From contig DGUD01000093.1 of assembly GCA_002393865.1 (NCBI GenBank), positions 1 through 17,068 on the forward strand: a DNA stretch of 17,068 nucleotides, in the 5' to 3' direction. A program made the position numbers and the translations under genes. Under the pieces are notes generated by a model. It did not search any database. It saw only the letters and a program-made list of their open reading frames with translations, and had not been told where the DNA came from. The first letter of the stretch is position 1, and each line of letters starts with the position of its first letter. The stretch comes from Treponema sp. UBA4319. GTDB taxonomy: Bacteria; Spirochaetota; Spirochaetia; Treponematales; Treponemataceae. Below, in pieces: positions 13,685 through 17,068 of the stretch.

Positions 13685-15142
13685 TTATACCTGCCCCCTC
13701 ATTGCTACAATCGGATTACTTTCCATGGCGACATGTACCGGGTATATCCAGCCGAGGAAGGCGAGTACGACGGAAATCCCCATGCAGCGCAGGATATTCC
13801 GTGCGGTAAGCACCGCGTTTATGCTGTTGCCGCCGAAAAGCTGTACCAGCAGCGAGTTGTTGAGCTGGATGCCCGCCCTGTTTATCAGCGTGCTTATGGC
13901 GCAGCCTATGAGGCAGCCCAGCGCCCCCGCGCTGATGGTGAGCAGGGAGGTCTCGCTCAGGAACTGGAGGGCGATGAAACGCTGCGTCGCGCCGATAGCC
14001 CTCAGTGTGCCGGTCTCGCAGACCCTGCCCAGCGCGGAAATGGTCAGCGTGTTGTTTATGACGATAAAGCCCGTCAGCAGGATGAGTATGATGCCGACCG
14101 TCATGATGATGCGCAGGTAAAAGACGTAGACCACGGAGCCTCCGGCAGCCGTGCGCCAGTTGATTGCCTGTACCGGCCAGTCCCTTTTCTTGAATTCGGC
14201 GTTGAGCGCCTTTATCATTTTTTTTGCGGAGAGCCTTTTGTCCGTGCGGCAGATAAGGTACGACCACGTGTTGTTCTGCGCCGCATCGAGCTCCTGCCCG
14301 TCATCGTCCTGCTGCAGGAGCGCCGGGATATCCAGCTCCTCGCCTTCCGTCACGACGGAATCCTCCGCGTCTGCGAAGATGTCATCGAAGTTGCCCTCGT
14401 TGCTGCGTTCCAGCAGGTTTTTTACCTCTTCGTCAAGCTCTATGTCGTCAGTGGTGTCCTGCACGCCCATGAGCCCGCGGAGCGTCTCCGGGTCGATGAG
14501 CGCAATCTTGTCAAGTGTATAGTTCCTGACTTCGTAGCGGTAGATGCCGGTAATCGGAATCGCCCTGATGGTAAAGGATGCGCCGTCCGTCATGACGAGC
14601 TTTACCGTATCGCCCACGTGCAGCTCGGTCTCGGCATCCTCTTCGATGAGCGCGAGCGAGGTCTCGCTCAGCATCAGCCCGCGCTCCCCGGCCGTATAGG
14701 GTCTGCCGGAGACCATCTGGATTCCGCTCATGTCCGCCATGTATTCGTCCCCGATGACCCCGAAAAGCGAGAGCGGTATGTTCTCTTCATTTATATCCAT
14801 CACCGCCACGCCGGTAATCTGCGGGATGACCGATGTGATGCCCTCCGTACCCCTGACGAGCTCGTTGACCTCGGCGAAGGGGATGAGCAGGGGGATTTCG
14901 GAAAGCTCGCCGGTTACCGGGGTCTCATCCCCGAAAAGGCTGAGGGGGAATTCCGATTTCGGGCAGACGACGATGTTGCCGGTAAAGCTGTTCACGTATG
15001 TGTGCTCCATGCCGCTGTCCGTGCCGTCAAAGATGGCATTTGAGACAACAAGCAGCGCGAGCGTGAACGCTATGAACAATATGATGACTGCGGAGCTCCT
15101 GCGGGAAAGCACGTTCCGCAACGCAAAACGAAATGCAAACAT
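13685..15142 (-). CDS. ABC transporter permease, FtsX/LolC type with an acidic periplasmic loop (first permease)
   Basis: This is a 485-residue permease if it starts at the ATG giving MFAFRFALRNVLSRRSS, a usual opening for this family. An ATG six codons upstream (15160) is also possible, and further extension runs into the palindrome. It has one helix near 17-38, a long periplasmic domain, then helices near 338-365, 391-422 and 452-472. The FtsX motif is GRVCETGTLRAIGA (372-385), and the end is ESNPIVAMRG. The periplasmic domain includes an unusually acidic, probably disordered stretch at about 228-292 containing DDIFADAEDS (253-262). That stretch resembles the N-terminus of the barrel protein in the same operon. 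No good ribosome binding site was seen. It is the first gene of the minus-strand operon and is divergent from the lipoprotein gene. Confidence 0.83.
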   Translation of the reverse strand: MFAFRFALRNVLSRRSSAVIILFIAFTLALLVVSNAIFDGTDSGMEHTYVNSFTGNIVVCPKSEFPLSLFGDETPVTGELSEIPLLIPFAEVNELVRGTEGITSVIPQITGVAVMDINEENIPLSLFGVIGDEYMADMSGIQMVSGRPYTAGERGLMLSETSLALIEEDAETELHVGDTVKLVMTDGASFTIRAIPITGIYRYEVRNYTLDKIALIDPETLRGLMGVQDTTDDIELDEEVKNLLERSNEGNFDDIFADAEDSVVTEGEELDIPALLQQDDDGQELDAAQNNTWSYLICRTDKRLSAKKMIKALNAEFKKRDWPVQAINWRTAAGGSVVYVFYLRIIMTVGIILILLTGFIVINNTLTISALGRVCETGTLRAIGATQRFIALQFLSETSLLTISAGALGCLIGCAISTLINRAGIQLNNSLLVQLFGGNSINAVLTARNILRCMGISVVLAFLGWIYPVHVAMESNPIVAMRGQV

Positions 15143-15150
15143 GTACCGCC

Positions 15151-15179
15151 ATACTATCATAGTAAGGGCAAAAACGCAA
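15151..15179 (-). promoter_or_regulatory. Possible promoter of the permease operon
   Basis: On the minus strand, TTGCGT (15174-15179) and TAGTAT (15151-15156) are 17 bases apart. The start site would fall near 15144, only about two bases before the ATG at 15142. If correct, this is a second nearly leaderless gene in the window. The boxes are imperfect, and the call rests on spacing alone. Confidence 0.3.
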
Positions 15180-15191
15180 GTTGAGCAGGAG

Positions 15192-15300
15192 GCCGGAAAA
15201 ATGCGCGGAGGCGGGGTTCCAAGAGCCACCGCCATTTGCAACGCGAAGCTTGCAACAGGCGGAGGCTCTTGGGTTCCCGCCGGGAGCGCATTTTTCCGGC
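15192..15300. repeat. 109-bp imperfect palindrome (MITE-like or REP-like element)
   Basis: The left arm, 15192-15233, and right arm, 15258-15300, are reverse complements. The outer 15 bases, starting GCCGGAAAAATGCGC, match perfectly. The inner 13 (AAGAGCC then CCGCC) match at 12 positions, and the middle is a diverged GGCGGG-rich part. At the centre, TTGCAA (15236-15241) and TTGCAA (15250-15255) form a further small hairpin around an 8-base loop. The whole could fold into a long hairpin or cruciform. It contains no gene and lies between two divergent genes. The 15-bp outer arms could be terminal repeats of a non-autonomous element. Confidence 0.8.
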
Positions 15301-15310
15301 TGCATACATA

Positions 15311-15339
15311 TCCGGCGGGAGTGGTACGGATTCCGGCGG
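15311..15339 (+). repeat. Single diverged copy of the left-end 22-bp repeat
   Basis: TCCGGCGGGAGTGGTA (15311-15326) then CGGATTCCGGCGG matches the repeat unit of 51-124 with one gap and one or two changes. Upstream, GCATAC (15302-15307) is shared too, as is a run of T just before it. It follows the large palindrome directly, so the two may belong to one element. Confidence 0.75.
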
Positions 15340-15406
15340 AAAAGCGTGGGGCGCTGCTGCTTGTGCCGCCCGTTTTCGCGTGGAAGCAAAATCAAGAAAT
15401 TTGGTA

Positions 15407-15414
15407 CCCCCCCC
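15407..15414 (+). repeat. C8 tract just upstream of the lipoprotein promoter
   Basis: Eight consecutive C lie nine bases before the putative -35 box at 15424. Homopolymer G/C tracts at such positions change promoter strength in some spirochaete surface-protein genes. Together with GTA before it, this forms GTACCCCCCCC, the inverse of the G-tract context at 15698-15708. Confidence 0.85.
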
Positions 15415-15423
15415 TTCCGGGTG

Positions 15424-15453
15424 ATGACAAGGGGCTTGCCGACGTGGTATCAT
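15424..15453 (+). promoter_or_regulatory. Putative promoter of the lipoprotein gene
   Basis: ATGACA (15424-15429) and TATCAT (15448-15453) are 18 bases apart, each differing at one base from the consensus. The start site would be near 15460, about 45 bases before the ATG at 15505. The preceding region, with the palindrome and C8, is gene-free, so the whole 15143-15504 gap is regulatory or repeat DNA. Confidence 0.45.
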
Positions 15454-15504
15454 ATACCCATGCGTGGGGTGCCCAAGGCTCATTCATATAGTAAGGAATT
15501 GTTT

Positions 15505-17046
15505 ATGGCGGCATGTTTCGCTGGAAGTCTCGGTCTGTTCGGAAAACAGAAGTTCGCGGGCAAGGCTCCGCTTTCCCGCAACCCGGCGTTGGGGGCTTTC
15601 TTCTGCGGGTGCATCCTGCTTGCTTCCTGCGCAAACGAAGTGAACCTCCGTGGGGGCGCAGTCGGTTCCGGGAATGATACTATACAAGAGTATGGTGGGG
15701 GGGGGTACGGGCGCGCCCATAACTTCCAGTCCAGTACGCCGGACATCGTGCTGGGGGACGACGGCTTTTCTGTCATAAGCGTGAAGGAGCACATAAGCTA
15801 CACGGAAGTGGTGTCCGCCAGCACGGAAGACGAGGGAAAGACCGGCTACCTGAAGATACTGCCGCTGCCGTCGGTCTTGTTCAACCAGACGCAGGACGGT
15901 ACGCCCGTCACGTGGACGGGCTACACGGTGAGCGTCACCGTGAACGGCCGGAGCATGCCCGCCGTCACGTTCCAGCAAGGCGACACGGAGGCCGTCGTCA
16001 TAGAATTCATCCCAATCGGCTCCACCATATCCGGGACGGCAGTAATCCAAGTGCAGGGTGCCGGTGGGCAGGACATCGGCTACACGCAGCTGACGGCGGA
16101 GTCCGCGCCGGCGACAACAGGGGAGGGCGACAACTCCATCCTCATGTATATCCAGGACTACCCCGTGGAATTCAGCATGGATGGGCACGAAGGCGCTGCC
16201 CCTGCGGCTGCGGAGTATGCAAAAAGCGGTACGAACGGGGTGCTTGAGCCGCCCACGGACTGCCTGTACATGGATGAGTCCGGCGCAATGGTCTTCTGCG
16301 GCTGGTCGCTGTCGGCTGGCGGGGCGGCGGAATTCCCTGCCGGGACTGCAATTCCTTCAGCTTCTGCCTACAAGGGAAGGCTGGTGCTGCACCCGGCGTA
16401 CCGCAGGGTGGCGGAGTTCACGGCGGTGTACGACAGCGGCACCTACCGCTACAGCGCCATGACGTACAGGGATGCCGGCATGCCGGTGACGGTTCTGGCG
16501 GGAGGGCTTTCCGTAACAGTGGAAGGTTCTTCCGCAGCATCGGTGCAGGTGCCGGTGGGCAGCAGCCGCAGCATCTCCGTTTCCGGGGCGGGCATTGCGG
16601 CTTCCTCGGAAACCTTCACGGTGGCGATAAAGCCGGTGCATGCGCAGATGCAGGAGCTGTGGCACTGCATGCACCGCGGCGAGACTGACAACGACATGGG
16701 CTTGGTCAGCACCTACACGTTTGGGGGCACCCAGGTCTTCCACAGCAGCGGGGGATGGGTCAGCAGCGACAATTCGTGGACAGACCTTACCAGCGGGCTG
16801 AACAAGATAATCAAAACGTACTCGAACCTGGGGGATTCGATTGCGTGTGCGGCGAACGGATTGGAGGAATGGGACGGCAGTTCCGAGAACGACGGCTTGG
16901 GCTCAGGCAGCGCCTCCATCACGCTCCTGGACGCCATCAATCAGGTTGACGGCAGCTCCAGCACCAATTGCGGCGTAGGGGTGAGGACGTATGGCAGCAA
17001 GGGCAACACGGAGAACTCCTTCTATTTCAAGCTGTACGAGGACTGA
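15505..17046 (+). CDS. Putative surface lipoprotein with a G9 tract, possibly phase variable
   Basis: This is a 513-residue secreted lipoprotein of unknown function. The N-terminus is long and basic. A hydrophobic stretch then leads to the lipobox LASC with Cys42, so the mature protein is anchored by lipid. The chain after that is Gly/Ser/Thr-rich and predicted to be mostly strand. It includes a segment ending FCGWSLSAGG (264-273) that resembles a degenerate InlB/Listeria-Bacteroides-type repeat, which is seen in treponemal surface lipoproteins. The C-terminal part (about 385-513) has the motifs GGTQVFH and LTSGLNKIIKTYS. Start choice: ATG at 15505 with AAGGA eight bases upstream. Longer in-frame readings to 15181 would cross the promoter and palindrome and lose the signal peptide. 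Nine G at 15697-15705 encode three of the four glycines at 64-67. The gene ends 22 bases before the window edge. Confidence 0.75.
   Translation: MAACFAGSLGLFGKQKFAGKAPLSRNPALGAFFCGCILLASCANEVNLRGGAVGSGNDTIQEYGGGGYGRAHNFQSSTPDIVLGDDGFSVISVKEHISYTEVVSASTEDEGKTGYLKILPLPSVLFNQTQDGTPVTWTGYTVSVTVNGRSMPAVTFQQGDTEAVVIEFIPIGSTISGTAVIQVQGAGGQDIGYTQLTAESAPATTGEGDNSILMYIQDYPVEFSMDGHEGAAPAAAEYAKSGTNGVLEPPTDCLYMDESGAMVFCGWSLSAGGAAEFPAGTAIPSASAYKGRLVLHPAYRRVAEFTAVYDSGTYRYSAMTYRDAGMPVTVLAGGLSVTVEGSSAASVQVPVGSSRSISVSGAGIAASSETFTVAIKPVHAQMQELWHCMHRGETDNDMGLVSTYTFGGTQVFHSSGGWVSSDNSWTDLTSGLNKIIKTYSNLGDSIACAANGLEEWDGSSENDGLGSGSASITLLDAINQVDGSSSTNCGVGVRTYGSKGNTENSFYFKLYED
15697..15705 (+). repeat. G9 homopolymer in the lipoprotein coding sequence
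   Basis: Nine consecutive G form three glycine codons (residues 65-67), shortly after the lipidated cysteine. With ten G the frame meets TAA after five further non-glycine codons. With eight G it meets TAA about 24 codons on. Either change would cut the protein to a short lipidated stub, so tract length decides whether full-length protein is made. Confidence 0.92.
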
Positions 17047-17049
17047 GCG

Positions 17050-17068
17050 CAGGGCTTCAGCATGAGAT
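17050..17068 (-). repeat. Right copy of the 19-bp inverted repeat at the window edges
   Basis: CAGGGCTTCAGCATGAGAT is the exact reverse complement of 4-22 and lies three bases after the lipoprotein stop. It runs to the last base of the window, so its outer end is not seen. See the left copy for possible meanings. Confidence 0.75.

Noticed and set aside
13544..15043. Open frame of 499 codons on the plus strand across both permeases
   Set aside because: It runs antisense to two genes with clear FtsX motifs and membrane helices; its own product is a His/Arg/Asp-rich shadow.
15192..15300. Integron attC site, suggested by the palindrome with GTTGC-like arms, since a treponemal integron is known
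   Set aside because: The standard attC core sites and an integrase or cassette layout are not seen; the arms do not fit the expected pattern.
15181..15504. N-terminal extension of the lipoprotein gene
   Set aside because: It would translate the 109-bp palindrome, the C8 tract and the promoter, and would bury the lipoprotein signal peptide inside the protein.

Overview
The window is a GC-rich stretch of bacterial chromosome. It most likely comes from a spirochaete of the Treponema type, which is an inference. The reasons are a double-membrane envelope (an outer-membrane barrel protein and a LolA-like lipoprotein carrier), a surface lipoprotein of a kind common in treponemes, and long homopolymer tracts at genes of the sort known to vary in treponemes. 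No rRNA, tRNA, CRISPR array, transposase or phage gene was seen.

Layout from left to right: (a) 1-373 has no gene but holds a 22-bp tandem repeat and a hairpin. (b) A FruK/LacC-type sugar-phosphate kinase (minus strand) and a HAD phosphatase (plus strand) are divergent and share a compact two-promoter region. (c) 2217-9088 is a five-gene oligopeptide uptake operon, oppA-B-C-D-F, with its own promoter and overlapping genes. Its OppC, OppD and OppF all carry insertions. (d) A LacI-family repressor (minus strand) converges on the opp operon and has an A9 tract in codons 3-6. (e) A tight four-gene minus-strand operon runs from 15142 down to 10319: two FtsX/LolE-type permeases, a LolA-like periplasmic protein and an outer-membrane beta-barrel. 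No ATPase for the permeases lies in the window. (f) A 362-bp intergenic region holds a 109-bp palindrome, a relative of the left-end 22-bp repeat, a C8 tract and a promoter. (g) A plus-strand lipoprotein gene has a G9 tract in its coding sequence and ends just before the window does.

How the parts may work together: the opp operon imports peptides. Region (e) looks like an export or sorting machine that moves lipoproteins or lipids from the inner membrane, through a periplasmic carrier, towards the outer membrane. The divergent lipoprotein is a possible client. The G9, C8 and A9 tracts sit where slippage would switch or tune expression, so this region may be phase variable. A 19-bp sequence at the left edge recurs inverted at the right edge, so the window may be bounded by copies of a dispersed repeat.
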